Source: Ktedonobacter sp. SOSP1-85 (GTDB lineage Bacteria; Chloroflexota; Ktedonobacteria; Ktedonobacterales; Ktedonobacteraceae). From it: a stretch of DNA of 64,000 nt. Shown here piece by piece: positions 7,087 through 16,423 of this stretch. Positions within the stretch are counted from its first letter, which is position 1. Each line of letters starts with the position of its first letter. The notes beneath the pieces are model-generated. The model did not search any database, had not been told where the DNA came from, and was given only the letters and a program-made list of their open reading frames with translations. A program made the translations under genes and the position numbers. Where the stretch lies: NCBI RefSeq assembly GCF_016587415.1, contig NZ_BNJI01000001.1:1-64000 (forward strand), written 5' to 3'.

Positions 7087-8925
7087 TCACGACTCCCCAA
7101 CGGGTTGAGCTTGCCCCCAGGGGAAAGCTTCCGGCTCCTCAGCAATATGAATCATCTCCGTGATGGGTTCAGGCTTTCGGTTGAAGGAAGGCTTGATCTC
7201 CAGACGCTCATGATGGGCCTTGATCTCATCCTCATGCGTCTCGAGATAGGCGTTAATGGCTTCCTTGCGACCACCGACCAGTTTCTGGATCGCCAGAGTC
7301 GTAATATACCAGCGCTCTAACGGACGGTGTGCCTCGTTCCATTGCGTTAAGGTATACACCGCACGACGATAGCGCTCATTGCCCGCTTCAGGTGCCTTCA
7401 TCCCTGCGAGTTTGGAGGTGGGCAGAGCAGCATAGCGTTCACTGTCATGTCGTCTCGCCTGACTGCGCAATTGGCGCGCCTCCCGCTCGCCTGCTGCCAG
7501 GAGATAGGTCAACACATCGGAGGCACCCGTCTGAGCCATCCCTTCCCGTAACAGGGCTGTCGTCTCCGCCGACAGATTCAACTGCTCCAAGGAAAGCGAG
7601 ACCTTCCCCTCCTGGCGCACCACACTGCCCTGCATCTGATCCCCCAGGCGCTCCTGTTTCTCATAGGCCGCAAAGGCTCGCCGCAAGAGCTCATCATCCT
7701 TGACCTCACGCTTGACGTGACGAGCAATCTCTTCCCGCAGATCATCACCCCAGGCTCGCGTCTGGATCGTTGGCTTGAACGTCGAGTATCCCGTCTTGTT
7801 CTCTTTGGCCGCTTTCTTTCGCCCCTTCTTCAGCATGGGCGTGGGCTGAATCTGGTCTGGATGCGCCTTCTCCACCCACGCGTCATACTCCTTGCGGAAC
7901 ACATCAAGCACGCTCACACCGGGCTGCCCTAACCGCACGCCCTGGCGCCCGTCAATGTTGCCATCCTTATCCGCAATCTTATAATCCGCGTAATTGGCAT
8001 GACTGGCATAGTTGAGGCGGATCTTCTCCACCTCTTCCTCTGCCATCCCAGCTTCCACGCGCGGCTCCAGCACAAACCGATGCCCTTGAATCTGCGCCAT
8101 GTAGGAGATGTCGGCCACCGTCGGCGGCGCATACCAGAAACAGGCAATGCGAGCATACATCCCACGGAAGTTATGCACGCTCACTTTCTCGCGCGTGGCA
8201 CGCACCAGCTCCTCCAGATCGCCATAGCGGCGCTCAACTGCCTCGTTCACCGCCTTGCCATACTTCTGGCTCACCTGCTCGATCTCCAGGCCCATGGTGT
8301 CTACCAGCCCACGCAAACGCTGCGCCGCCTCCACCACCAGGAACGCCCGCACCAGCGTCGGGATCTCATAGCGCTCTGGCTCGCGCCCTCTTCCCTTCAC
8401 CTGCCCCTCAAACCACACCGTCGACGCCTCCTTCACCGTGAAGCGTCCCGTCTTCATGATCTCGGCCAGCCGACGACCCGTACACACCGCGATGCCCACG
8501 ACCAGGTCGGACCACTCCGGCGAAAATAATAACGACAAGGCCCGCTCGACCAACGCATCTGGGTCCTTCAGTAACACCTGCTGCGTGAGTCGATCCTGCG
8601 TCACGCCCTGCGTACGCGCATTCATCTGCACCCACTCCCCCTCCGAGAGGTTGAACACCCGCAGCCCGATATGCTCTGGCTCCCCCGTCCGCGGATTCTC
8701 CCAGCTATTCTCCTCCGTGACAGGCAGCCCTTTGATCAAGTGCCGCACCTGCGTGATCGGTTTGCGCAACGAATCGCCCGCCAGCCCCCGCTCGTGCTTC
8801 CACCAGTCCAGTTCACGTTCCCACACCTCGCGCAACTGTGCCTCCTGGTCCACCGTTGCACGGCTCACCACTGGTTCCAAGACCTCGTTCCAGCGCCGCT
8901 GCACCCAGCCTAAGATCGCCGCCAT
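7087..8925 (-). CDS. Telomere-resolvase (protelomerase)-like tyrosine recombinase
   Basis: This intact 612-aa protein has the landmarks of the tyrosine recombinase fold: first Arg in GIAVCTGRRLAEIMKTG (~residues 148-165), a Lys hairpin VKGRGREPERYEIP (~184-197), HxxR in VHNFRGMYARIACFWYAP (~250-270) and GH in QIQGHRF (~281). Tyr candidates follow in NYASHANYADYKI (~313-325). Length, the HNFR...FWYAP pattern and the long C-terminal extension fit telomere resolvases (TelN/TelK ~630 aa) better than XerD-like integrases (~300 aa). Those enzymes cut palindromic telomere junctions and seal them as hairpins. It is an outlier, with ~30 residues between GH and Tyr. The start has an aaggaggt site and a consensus promoter. 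A truncated paralogue lies at 3246-3985. Activity is inferred. Confidence 0.65.
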   Translation of the reverse strand: MAAILGWVQRRWNEVLEPVVSRATVDQEAQLREVWERELDWWKHERGLAGDSLRKPITQVRHLIKGLPVTEENSWENPRTGEPEHIGLRVFNLSEGEWVQMNARTQGVTQDRLTQQVLLKDPDALVERALSLLFSPEWSDLVVGIAVCTGRRLAEIMKTGRFTVKEASTVWFEGQVKGRGREPERYEIPTLVRAFLVVEAAQRLRGLVDTMGLEIEQVSQKYGKAVNEAVERRYGDLEELVRATREKVSVHNFRGMYARIACFWYAPPTVADISYMAQIQGHRFVLEPRVEAGMAEEEVEKIRLNYASHANYADYKIADKDGNIDGRQGVRLGQPGVSVLDVFRKEYDAWVEKAHPDQIQPTPMLKKGRKKAAKENKTGYSTFKPTIQTRAWGDDLREEIARHVKREVKDDELLRRAFAAYEKQERLGDQMQGSVVRQEGKVSLSLEQLNLSAETTALLREGMAQTGASDVLTYLLAAGEREARQLRSQARRHDSERYAALPTSKLAGMKAPEAGNERYRRAVYTLTQWNEAHRPLERWYITTLAIQKLVGGRKEAINAYLETHEDEIKAHHERLEIKPSFNRKPEPITEMIHIAEEPEAFPWGQAQPVGES

Positions 8926-8973
8926 CTGCCGACCTCCTTCTTCGCCATCACGGCATCATCTTCTTCTCTCCTT

Positions 8974-9002
8974 AGTATAAAATGTTCCTCCGTTACTGTC
9001 AA
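8974..9002 (-). promoter_or_regulatory. Consensus sigma70 promoter of the protelomerase-like gene
   Basis: On the minus strand TTGACA (9002-8997) and TATACT (8979-8974) are separated by exactly 17 bp. A start near 8967 leaves a ~40-nt leader before the ATG at 8925. It is the cleanest promoter noticed in the window. Confidence 0.7.
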
Positions 9003-9108
9003 GGAGGAACGAAGGAACATACGCTCCCTCCGCAAGAGCGGAACGCAGAAAAAGAGGCATGGAGATGCTACGGCGAGAAGACGTAGGAGACTGAGCGGAA
9101 GACCCCTG

Positions 9109-9360
9109 CCTTGAGGCATGACACGTATACACAAATATGAACGTTTGCAGAAGATCCTCAGCATGGTGCGAGGGAAAGGTGTTGAAAAAAACGCCCCTTG
9201 ATGCACAATGATGTGCTTTCAGCTTGACGAGACAAGCGACTTTTTCACCAAAAGTGTGTCACCTCTCGTATGGGGGAAAACGAGGCACCTGCAGCGCATC
9301 GCTTCCGTGTTCTTTCTCAAGATCACATATTTGTGTATACGTGCCAGCCTTGAGGCATGG
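9109..9360. mobile_element. Possible MITE with 17-bp terminal inverted repeats
   Basis: acgtatacacaaatatg (9125-9141) is the reverse complement of 9325-9341. Just outside, gccttgaggcatg is repeated directly (9109-9121 and 9348-9360), as for a long target duplication. No coding sequence is seen between. Confidence 0.45.
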
Positions 9361-9463
9361 GGAGACAGAGGAAACTGGAAACGTGCGTTTCGAAGGCACC
9401 ACACTCCACGATGACCGTGAGGGGCAAGACCCTGCTGGTGTGGTGCCGATTGTCCTCCTTTCT

Positions 9464-10087
9464 CTACCGCATTGGCGCATAGCTCGTTCCTGTGTTGTGA
9501 AACAGCACCTGCAACCCATTGACCGTCACCACCAGATCAGGATGCGTTGCATCGCCTGAGAAGGTCAGCAGAACCGGGGCCAGATCCGCGCCAGTCCCAA
9601 CAAGATGAGGCCCTTGCAGAAGACGAGCCTGTGCGCCATCGCCGCCGGGCACCTCAAAGATCAACACCTGCCCCTTGAGATTGAGAGCGGTAAAATGGGT
9701 TGGCACATGGGGATCCAACTCATGGCCCACGAGGTGATCTACCTGCGTCGTTCGCGGATAGCCATAGCGAACGGTGTCAATGAGCGTGCCACTCCAATTC
9801 ATCGCCACAGATCCGACAAGCGCCAGAAGCAACGCACACAACATGCCTAGCCCAAGGGGCAGGAGCCAGCTCCCTCCTCGCCACGTTTTCGGCTCTGCCG
9901 CCGCCTCCCGCACGAACTCTGGCACCTCTTCGGGGGTCGTGGGACGCCGCGCTCGCGCTTTGGCCAACTGAGAGGCGCGCGCCGTCTGAACCGCTGGCGC
10001 TTTGGCCGGCGAGGGCCTCGGACGCCGACGGACAACAAGACTGCGTGGAGCCAGACGAGGCTCCTCTCCCCCGATGGTTGTAGGCAT
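9464..10087 (-). CDS. Conserved membrane-anchored protein, copy 2 (complete)
   Basis: Complete 207-aa version of the protein at 1-507, starting at ATG 10087 after aaaggaggg. It has an Arg/Pro-rich N-terminal tail, one membrane segment near residues 73-94, and an exported C-terminal domain ending DLVVTVNGLQVLFHN..SYAPMR. The C-terminal half (TFSGDATHPDLVVTV) reads like a single beta-rich module. Function is unknown. Its start is set by the ribosome site, because the longer upstream frame runs through the non-coding leader. Confidence 0.75.
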   Translation of the reverse strand: MPTTIGGEEPRLAPRSLVVRRRPRPSPAKAPAVQTARASQLAKARARRPTTPEEVPEFVREAAAEPKTWRGGSWLLPLGLGMLCALLLALVGSVAMNWSGTLIDTVRYGYPRTTQVDHLVGHELDPHVPTHFTALNLKGQVLIFEVPGGDGAQARLLQGPHLVGTGADLAPVLLTFSGDATHPDLVVTVNGLQVLFHNTGTSYAPMR

Positions 10088-10399
10088 GATGGTTCCCTCC
10101 TTTGACAAGCAAAACACAACAAGGACACAGAAGAAATAGAGAGGCCTGAGCCATCGCGAAGAGGGGGAACAGCATTCGTTCACACAAAGCATACCTGAGC
10201 CAGAGGCAAACGCACAACCCCTTTTTCCACGAAGTTTTCCAGGGGGGGGTGCACCAATTGTGCAGAGCTTCGCCAACGTTGGAGACAACAGCAGTCAGGA
10301 CATCAACCAGGAAAGGATGGATATCGACTCATCCTGTCTCACTCCCAACCCCATACAGAAACAGCTCTTCCACACATTTCCGCGCTTTTCTCTCGGGGA

Positions 10400-10428
10400 T
10401 TGCACATCGCGGCATTTCATGCTACAGT
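10400..10428 (+). promoter_or_regulatory. Sigma70-like promoter, copy 2
   Basis: TTGCAC (10400-10405), 17 bp, TACAGT (10423-10428), identical in layout to 821-849. Confidence 0.55.
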
Positions 10429-10432
10429 AAAG

Positions 10433-10813
10433 ATGAAAAGAGGCATTCGTCCATGGTGTGAATGCCTGCCCCAGGCGTCAAAGCAAGCAGGCGCCATTTT
10501 CCAAGGGGACAGAGAGAGAGCCCCGCAAACAGACACGCAACTGACGAGAGAAGCAGATGATTTCTCTCGTCAGTTGCGGACCAGACACGGCTGATCATGC
10601 CAACACTGATCATGTCGAGCATCCCTTTTGCTCTTTCCCCGGATCCGCGCCTTGCCCCCAAAAGCACCAGAGCACACAGAAATGGTTGTGCCCCCGTCCC
10701 TCCATGCTGCGCCAGAATCTGTGACTATATGAAGCACTTGACTCTTCTCCGCTCTTCAGGTACACTTACTAGGTCAGCTTTTTTGAGAGACCAGTTGGGC
10801 TCTCTCTTTTTTT
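10433..10813 (+). ncRNA. Candidate small RNA or 53-aa ORF, copy 2
   Basis: Same unit as 854-1241: promoter, conserved 16-bp hairpin (10537-10552 with 10562-10577) and terminator (10785-10813). The hairpin arms are unchanged between copies, while sequence after it diverges (10600-10760). That points to the hairpin as the conserved part. The ORF 10433-10594 is the alternative reading. Confidence 0.4.
10785..10813 (+). terminator. Rho-independent terminator, copy 2
   Basis: The stem gagaga/tctctc is followed by seven T, at the same place in the unit as the terminator at 1213-1241. Confidence 0.6.
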
Positions 10814-10830
10814 CCCTCTTTTCCCTCTCC

Positions 10831-11285
10831 TTGCGCAAGAACACCCCCTCCCATGCTCTTTTTGCGCGACGCACGGCTTTTCGCCCTCCTCGCGTGAACC
10901 GTTGGCAGCAGTACCAGCAACAGCCGGTACACCCGATTCCAAGGTCATCACCTCCGCGCACACGCTCCCCCCTCCCGTAAGCACACCGTGACCAATTCCG
11001 CCACACTGCCGCGAAGATGCGCGCAAGCCATGCCGGATAAACTCATACAAAACTGGCGTGAGTCCCTGATGACGCAGGCAAGAGGCAATGACACTATGAG
11101 CAAATTGAGGGAACCCATCTTTGGGCAAGTTCTCTTCGCGTCAAAAAAGATAAAGGCAGGGTTTCTGGGAAAAAGGCCGCCCAAAGACGAGGTTGCTGGA
11201 CGCGCAGGCCACCTTTGAGGAATCTTTTGAAGGATCTGACCCCTGTCCAGGACCTGATTTTTGGGATTTTATGCTGAAGTCAGAT
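10831..11285. other. Stretch with no recognisable gene
   Basis: It lies between repeat A2 and the degenerate tnsC. Frames here are short and unlike known proteins. It may hold the decayed left part of the second tnsB/tnsC element. Confidence 0.35.
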
Positions 11286-11289
11286 TCCC

Positions 11290-12203
11290 TTTCCAAAGAC
11301 CAGGTGTTCGCGCGCGACTTCCACGACCTCCTTACTCACCAATTCGACCTCCGGGTTCAGCACAAGAATCCGCTTCATTTGCGTCAGCAACCGCTCCATC
11401 TGCGCGATCCGTTTCCCCCAGTCATCCGCAGGATCTGGGCCAGCGCTTCCTTCTCGATCGTACGCTCGGCACCGCTTGGGCTGGGAAACTGCTGCATCTG
11501 CTGGGCAATGATCTCTTGCTGTTCGGCTCGGTCCAGCGTCCGATACTGATGCACAAACCCCACGCGGGAATACAATTGGGGATACCGCGCCAGCCGTTTC
11601 TCTAGCCCTGGCATCCCCACCAGAATCACCCCCATCGGGCTCCGGTCGTACACGTCGCGCACCACCTCTCATGCCTGCGGTTTCAGCCGATCTGCCTCAT
11701 CCACGATCAGCAGTTCCACCTGCCCCGGACGCACCAGGCCCTCCACCGTCTCCACCGGCCTCTCGGCACCGAGCGCGCGGCCTCTCCAATCACCCGCAAA
11801 CTCCAGCGCAACAGCGCCAGGTCACGCTCGATCTGCCGGGCCGTCACCGTCGCCGTCGGGGGAGAGAAGGCCGCTGACGGGCGCGGATTCGTCTTTTGAC
11901 AAACGTGGTTGCACCACCCCATGCCAGGACAAGAGCGGCTCAACCTCATCGAAGCCGCGCATACGCTCGACCTGCTTCCGTCTTGCCCACCCCTGCCGCT
12001 CCATAACACAGTCCGATGAGCTGGGAACGGCGACATTCCTCGCACATCTCCACAAAGCGTCGATACTCCTTCGTCTCCACAAACGTCATTCCTGGCCGAC
12101 GCTCCCCGACCAGGAGGTCTGACTCTTCCCTCCCGCTGCGGAACTGCGCCACCGCTGCTTCTGCCAGCCCCATCACCTCCCTCGTCTGCGCCATTTTACT
12201 CAT
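11290..12203 (-). pseudogene. tnsC: TnsC/TniB-like ATPase remnant, element copy 2
   Basis: Pieces of one ATPase lie in at least three frames. The N-terminus from ATG 12203 runs to [18 protein letters not shown] and Walker [14 protein letters not shown]. After frame changes comes RDVYDRSPMGVILVGMPG, matching LRDLFDRYPIGLVLLGRTD of the intact tnsC, then GFVHQYRTLDRAEQQEIIAQ. The stretch around Walker B (11690-11990) is scrambled. It is more decayed than copy 1 and clearly non-functional. Confidence 0.75.
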
Positions 12204-12490
12204 CACGATACCTCCGCAGCCGTTTGGGAGCCACCTCCGCCTCTTGCTCAAGCGAGGTCACCAATGGCGGATCTGCAGCTTCCGATCGCTGCGTCTCCTT
12301 CCCCATCTCTGCTTCCGGCCTCACGGTTCGGTCTACCCTCATGCTCTCCTTCACGTAGCGTTTGACCAGCGCCTCTCTCTCCACAATTTCCCCTCGCAGT
12401 TGCCTTCTCTGGGCCTGACGCGCCGCTACAATGCGCCTTCAAGCTCACCGTCTGCCCAGACAATTCTGGGCAAATCGCCCGACACACAAA
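12196..12490 (-). pseudogene. tnsB: TnsB C-terminal remnant, element copy 2
   Basis: RFVCRAICPELSG matches the end of the TnsB beta-barrel in copy 3 (RFVCRARCWEVG). After a frame change, REALVKRYVKESMRVDRTV forms the basic tail, stopping at 12196. It overlaps the start of the tnsC remnant, as in copy 1. The upstream part is replaced by an IS5-like end at ~12530. Confidence 0.55.
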
Positions 12491-12530
12491 ACGATCCTCG
12501 AAAAAAGACCCGGATTTCTGCGAGATCTAA

Positions 12531-12850
12531 GAGCTTGTTTGAAAAGGTCATTTTCTCGCCAAACGTCGGATCATCAAGCGAGTCATAGCAAGGTAGATCA
12601 TAGCTTCGCTGCTTTCTGTCAACGTCTCGTAATCCTTTCCCAAGCGACGACATTGGGTAATCCAGGCAAAGGTTCGTTCGACGACCCAGCGTCTGGGCAG
12701 GACAACAAAGCCTTTCTGATCATCGCTACGTAGCACGGGTTGGAGAACAAAGTGAAAATGCAGGATCACCCATTCAAGCAACTGGCCGCGATAGCCACCA
12801 TCAACCCAGATCCGGCGGAGCTGTTTGCACGGCAATCCCAAGCAGTTCGG
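12531..12850 (-). pseudogene. IS5-family (IS427-group) transposase, C-terminal fragment
   Basis: Residues RRIWVDGGYRGQLLEW and VLPRRWVVERTFAWITQCRR followed by KDYE, SSEAMIY and LMIRRLA are the classic C-terminal signature of IS427-type transposases. They include the third acidic residue (VVERTFAW). Just past the stop, gagcttgtttgaaaagg (12531) resembles the terminal repeat of this group. The N-terminal half is absent, so the element is truncated. It entered or replaced part of the tnsB remnant at 12196-12490. Confidence 0.75.
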
Positions 12851-13014
12851 CCAGTTCCACCGTCGCTCGCATTAGGTATTGAGTAACTTCGGGCTGCATC
12901 AGACGAAATGCACGTATCCTTCTTCATCTCTGGTGGCAGCAGGAGTACAGGTCAGTTTTTATCTGGCTGCCTTCTGGAAGGCGTGCAGCAGATGCTCATC
13001 AATGCCAGCGTCCT

Positions 13015-13285
13015 TCATTTTCTTGGATCAGCTTCAGCAAGAAGAGTCCGACCACGTCGAGCGGCAACGCGCAGGCGAAAGCGGCGATCGAGACCAGGGC
13101 AGCAGGATGAACCGGCCCGACGGTCGAGAGCCGATGCGACCACCAGCAAGTTGAAGGCGATCAATCCCCCAAAGATCCAACCCATCGAGCTTTTGCCACG
13201 CACCGCCTCTCCAGCAAACACTCAATGCTGGCTGATCCGTTTGGGATAGCACACCTGCAGCGGGGTGGAGTCGATGAAATGGAAG
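13015..13285 (-). pseudogene. IS982-like transposase fragment
   Basis: The minus frame reads FHFIDSTPLQVCYPKRISQH, a TGA stop, then VFAGEAVRGKSSMGWIFGG. This is the core DST...VC...KR then GKSS(T/M)GWF pattern of IS982-type transposases, in one frame interrupted by the stop. Both ends are missing. It is followed on the right by the 27-bp hairpin at 13289-13348. Confidence 0.6.
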
Positions 13286-13288
13286 AGA

Positions 13289-13348
13289 CCCCTCCGGTGG
13301 GAGAGAAGAGAGGTGGTACAACACCTCTCTTCTCTCCCACCGGAGGGG
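13289..13348. repeat. Perfect hairpin, 27-bp arms, 6-nt loop
   Basis: 13289-13315 is the exact reverse complement of 13322-13348, with loop gtacaa. It lies at the edge of the IS982-like fragment. The stem is too long for an ordinary terminator and has no T run. Confidence 0.85.
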
Positions 13349-13437
13349 ATCGGCTGAGCCAGGACTCGCGTTCAATACGAATGCGATATCCTTGCTGGCG
13401 TTCATGGCGCGTGACACATTGAGGGCGAGAAGGTGGA

Positions 13438-13962
13438 TTATTTCGCCGTTTCTATGGGGGTCCCCCATTCCAGCGGATAATCGTAGACCCAGCGCATCCC
13501 TTTCTCGTTGGCGAAAAAGGTCAGGAAGAAACTCGTCATCGCATCACGCATCCAGACCTGGAAGTCGCCTTTCGAGAATTTCCCTGAATCGCCCTTGAGG
13601 CCCAGATCCAGGATTTTCTCCACACGCTTCGCTCGCAGCCGCTCAAAGGTGGAGAATGCTTCCTCTGTCTGCGGGATATCGCGCAGACATTTCGCCATGA
13701 TCAGCGCATCCTCCATCGCCATTGAGGCCCCCTGACCAGAACTTGACGAGACGGCATGGGCGGCATCTCCAATCAGAGAGACTTTGCTCGTATGCCAGCG
13801 CGGCTTCTGCTTGATGATATAGGTCGGGAAATCGGGGAACATCTCCTGAGTGGCGTTGATCATCTGGTGAATGATCGGCATTTCATTCGGGAACAGCCCC
13901 ACGAGCTTCTGCTTTCGCTCCGTCGTGACCTCTTGCAGCGTCGAGCCGCGCACTGATTTCAC
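13438..13962 (-). pseudogene. FAD-dependent monooxygenase, C-terminal part
   Basis: VSLIGDAAHAVSSSSGQGAS with MAMEDALIMAKCL is the GD motif of class A flavin monooxygenases (p-hydroxybenzoate hydroxylase fold), which binds the ribityl chain of FAD. The piece covers ~174 residues to the normal C-terminus. The N-terminal Rossmann piece is at 14871-15062 on the same strand. An IS481-like fragment lies between, and ~150 residues are missing. Substrate unknown; relatives often oxidise aromatic compounds or tetracyclines. Confidence 0.8.
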
Positions 13963-14821
13963 GGCAGAGACCTTGCTCGCATCCCTCGCACAAGCGATCG
14001 AACGCTACGGGGTGCCCCGCCGCATCATGCTGGATCGCGATCCACGCTCGGTTGGTGCTCCGCAAGGCAGTGATTTCCCTTCGGCCCTCTTGCGCTTTGG
14101 AGCGTGCCTGGGCATTGAGATGCATGTGTGCCCTCCTCGTCACCCCCAAGACAATGGGTTTGTCGAGCGGTATCATCGAACGTATCAGCAGGAATGTGTG
14201 AGCGTGGAACGGCCTTCGACCCTGGAGCAGGCCCGGACTGCCACGCAAGCCTTCAGGGACCATTACAATGCCGAGCGTCCCAACCAAGCACGTTCCTGTG
14301 AGAACCGTCCTCCACTGGTGGCCTTTCCGGACCTCGTGCCCTTGCCTCGGCCTCCCAAGCAGGTGGAGGTCGATGGCTGGTTGAAGCAATTTGAGGGGTT
14401 TCATGTGGAGCGCAAAGTCGATACTCACGGGCAAGTGCATCTGGACCTGCGGGGGTACTACGTGGACGTGCATCGAGCAGGCCAACGCGTGACACTGCAA
14501 ATTGAGGTGGCAAGCCGTTCCTTGCTCATCTGGCACGAAGGGTCATTGCTCAAAACGGTGCCGTTACGCGGCTTCTCTGGAGGCTCATGCTCCTTTGCCC
14601 GCTTTGTGGAGTACATGGTTCAGCAAGCACGGGCGCTGCACCGCTTGCGTTCCTTGCAAGAGCGCACAAAGCGCGTGTCCTCAGTCGCTTCCTCTGCAGT
14701 CCAAAGCCTCCCTGCACAAGGGCGGACAGCGCCTGCTTCTTCCAACTGCATCTTTTCTTCCTGTATCAAGAACATTGCATTATTTCTCTCTTCTAAAGAG
14801 ATAATGAATGAATCAGAATAA
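13955..14821 (+). pseudogene. IS481-like transposase, 5'-truncated
   Basis: The frame carries an integrase core: LASLAQAIERYGVPRRIMLD (second Asp region), then PQDNGFVERYHRTYQQEC with the catalytic Glu, and a C-terminal domain with GYYVDVHRAGQRVTLQIE. The first Asp and the HTH are missing. It lies opposite in strand to the monooxygenase pieces on both sides. It therefore entered that gene, and the insertion was accompanied or followed by deletion. The frame has run out of the monooxygenase sequence, so no native start is present. Confidence 0.75.
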
Positions 14822-14870
14822 TAACAGCTCTCTTCTCGCTTGTTTGAAAGAAACAGGAGGCAGATGCGGT

Positions 14871-15062
14871 TCAAGCTTCTGCCAGACCAAGTTCTTCTAG
14901 GACCTTCAATCCGTTGCTGGCGAGCGACAGGCCATACCCTTCTGGCTGTGTGCGTGCTTCGTAGATTTCAACGTCAAAATGCGCTCGTTTGAGGAAAAGC
15001 GCGAGTGCAGGGCCAGTGAGGCCACAACCAATAAGAATGGCTTTTTTCTGAAGATTTGACAT
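14871..15062 (-). pseudogene. FAD-dependent monooxygenase, N-terminal part
   Basis: From ATG 15062, MSNLQKKAILIGCGLTGPAL shows the dinucleotide-binding GxGxxG-like turn (GCGLTGPALA) that binds the ADP part of FAD. FDVEIYEARTQPEGYG supplies the acidic end of the second strand. The frame stops after GLAEA at the junction with the IS481-like fragment. It belongs with 13438-13962. Confidence 0.8.
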
Positions 15063-15179
15063 ACGTCGTGTATCCTCCACTCTGTGTACGACATGAATCG
15101 GGGGTGAGCCGTGCCATCCAACAACAGGGCCGGCTCATGGCTCGATCGCGTTTTCAATCGTGTTGTCCATAGGACCTCC

Positions 15180-15407
15180 TCATACTTTTGGTCTTTCATC
15201 CCCATGGGAGACGTCATGCGTTTCCAGGGAAAGAAGGCTGAGATTCAAACGGCGGAGTGTGACCAGGACCCCGTGCAGCGCTGCCTGATCGGGCAGTGTG
15301 CCCGTGAGCAGCGTGGTGCCTGCGTCCTGGTGGAGAACGGTCAATCCCGCAAGCCATTCTTGCCAGGATGGGTCCAGATGCCCTTTCAGATAGATTCGGC
15401 AGTACAC
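15180..15407 (-). CDS. Small conserved hypothetical protein (75 aa)
   Basis: The GTG start (15407) opens VYCRIYLKGHLDPSWQEWLA, followed by an alternating pattern ending in LNLSLLSLETHDV. The alpha/beta composition and the phrase KGHLDPSWQEW give the look of a real small soluble protein. I recall similar ~75-aa proteins next to oxidoreductases in Ktedonobacteria, but have no function for them. It lies between the monooxygenase start and the MFS gene on the same strand. Confidence 0.6.
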   Translation of the reverse strand: MYCRIYLKGHLDPSWQEWLAGLTVLHQDAGTTLLTGTLPDQAALHGVLVTLRRLNLSLLSLETHDVSHGDERPKV

Positions 15408-15481
15408 CTCTTGCAGCCTCCCTGTTCCGTTTGTTGAGCCTCAAGAAGGAGTATAGAGGGCCGCTGGGTGATTGGGCATCA

Positions 15482-16423
15482 CTAAACAGGATGATTCTGG
15501 AGGGTGATTGCAACGTGGAGGAAGACAAGGCTCACCAGCAGGGAGCGCATCAGCTTCCAGTCTGCGGCTTTGCCTCCGATAATGGTTCCAAGCATGCTTG
15601 CCACCCCAAAAAGAACCAGAATCAGGCTGACAGCTGTGGGCGAGAAGCCTGTAATGCGCTCAAGAAAAGGGGTGATATAGGTGAAGATTGTGAAAACTCC
15701 TCCATAGCCGAATGTTGTCATGAGCAGTGCCAGCAGGACCTGTTTGCGGCCAAGGATGCGAAATTCCTGACCCAGGCCAGAGGTGCTTGTATGTTGCGTG
15801 CGTGGAATCAGGAACGTGATGCTCATAAAGGCGAGTAGACTCAAGGCGGCAATCACCCAGAATGGTGAGTGCCAGCCAGCCTGTTGACCGAGAAAGGTGC
15901 CCAGAGGAACACCAATGATATTGGCGAGGGTCAGACCAGTGAACATCGTTGCAAAGGTGCTGGCACGTTTCTCCGGGGCGACCATTTCGGTTGCGACAAC
16001 CGTAGCAATGCCGAAGAAGGCTCCATTCGCAAAGGCGGCAATGATACGAGCAAGCAGGAGTGTGAGATAATTCGGCGCAATTGCCGCCAGCACATTTCCG
16101 AGCGTAAAAAGAGCAAGGAGCAGCAGGAGCACGCTTTTACGGGAAAGTTTGCCGGTGACGACGGTTAAAAGTGGCGCTCCAATGACAATACCAAGAGCGT
16201 AGCCTGTGACCAGGAAGCCCGCCGATGAGATCGAGACGTTCAGATCGTGCGCGACATTTGGGAGCAGACCGATGATTATAAACTCGGCCATACCGAAAGC
16301 AAACGCACTGAGCATCAGCGCGTAGATGGCCCATGAAAGAGAGCGGACTGTTTTCTGAGGCCACTCATGACTTTGTGTTTCTATGAAATTGTTTTCCATG
16401 CCAATCTTTTCCTTCATCGCCAT
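15482..16423 (-). pseudogene. MFS drug/sugar efflux transporter, C-terminally truncated
   Basis: The 313-aa frame begins with a hydrophilic tail, then about nine membrane segments. MFS landmarks are FGMAEFIIIGLLPNVAHDL in helix 1-2 and GKLSRKSVLLLLLALFTLGN in the loop 2-3 region. The type is DHA1 (AraJ/chloramphenicol-efflux-like). A normal protein has ~400 aa and 12 helices. This one departs after LRSLLVSLVFLHVAI into an unrelated tail, so the last three helices are lost. Probably not functional. Confidence 0.75.

Larger units (their letters stand above)
9581..10830. repeat. Long direct repeat A2
   Basis: Second copy of the ~1.25 kb unit at 1-1245, in the same orientation. It diverges after ~10640 but keeps the terminator. 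Confidence 0.9.
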
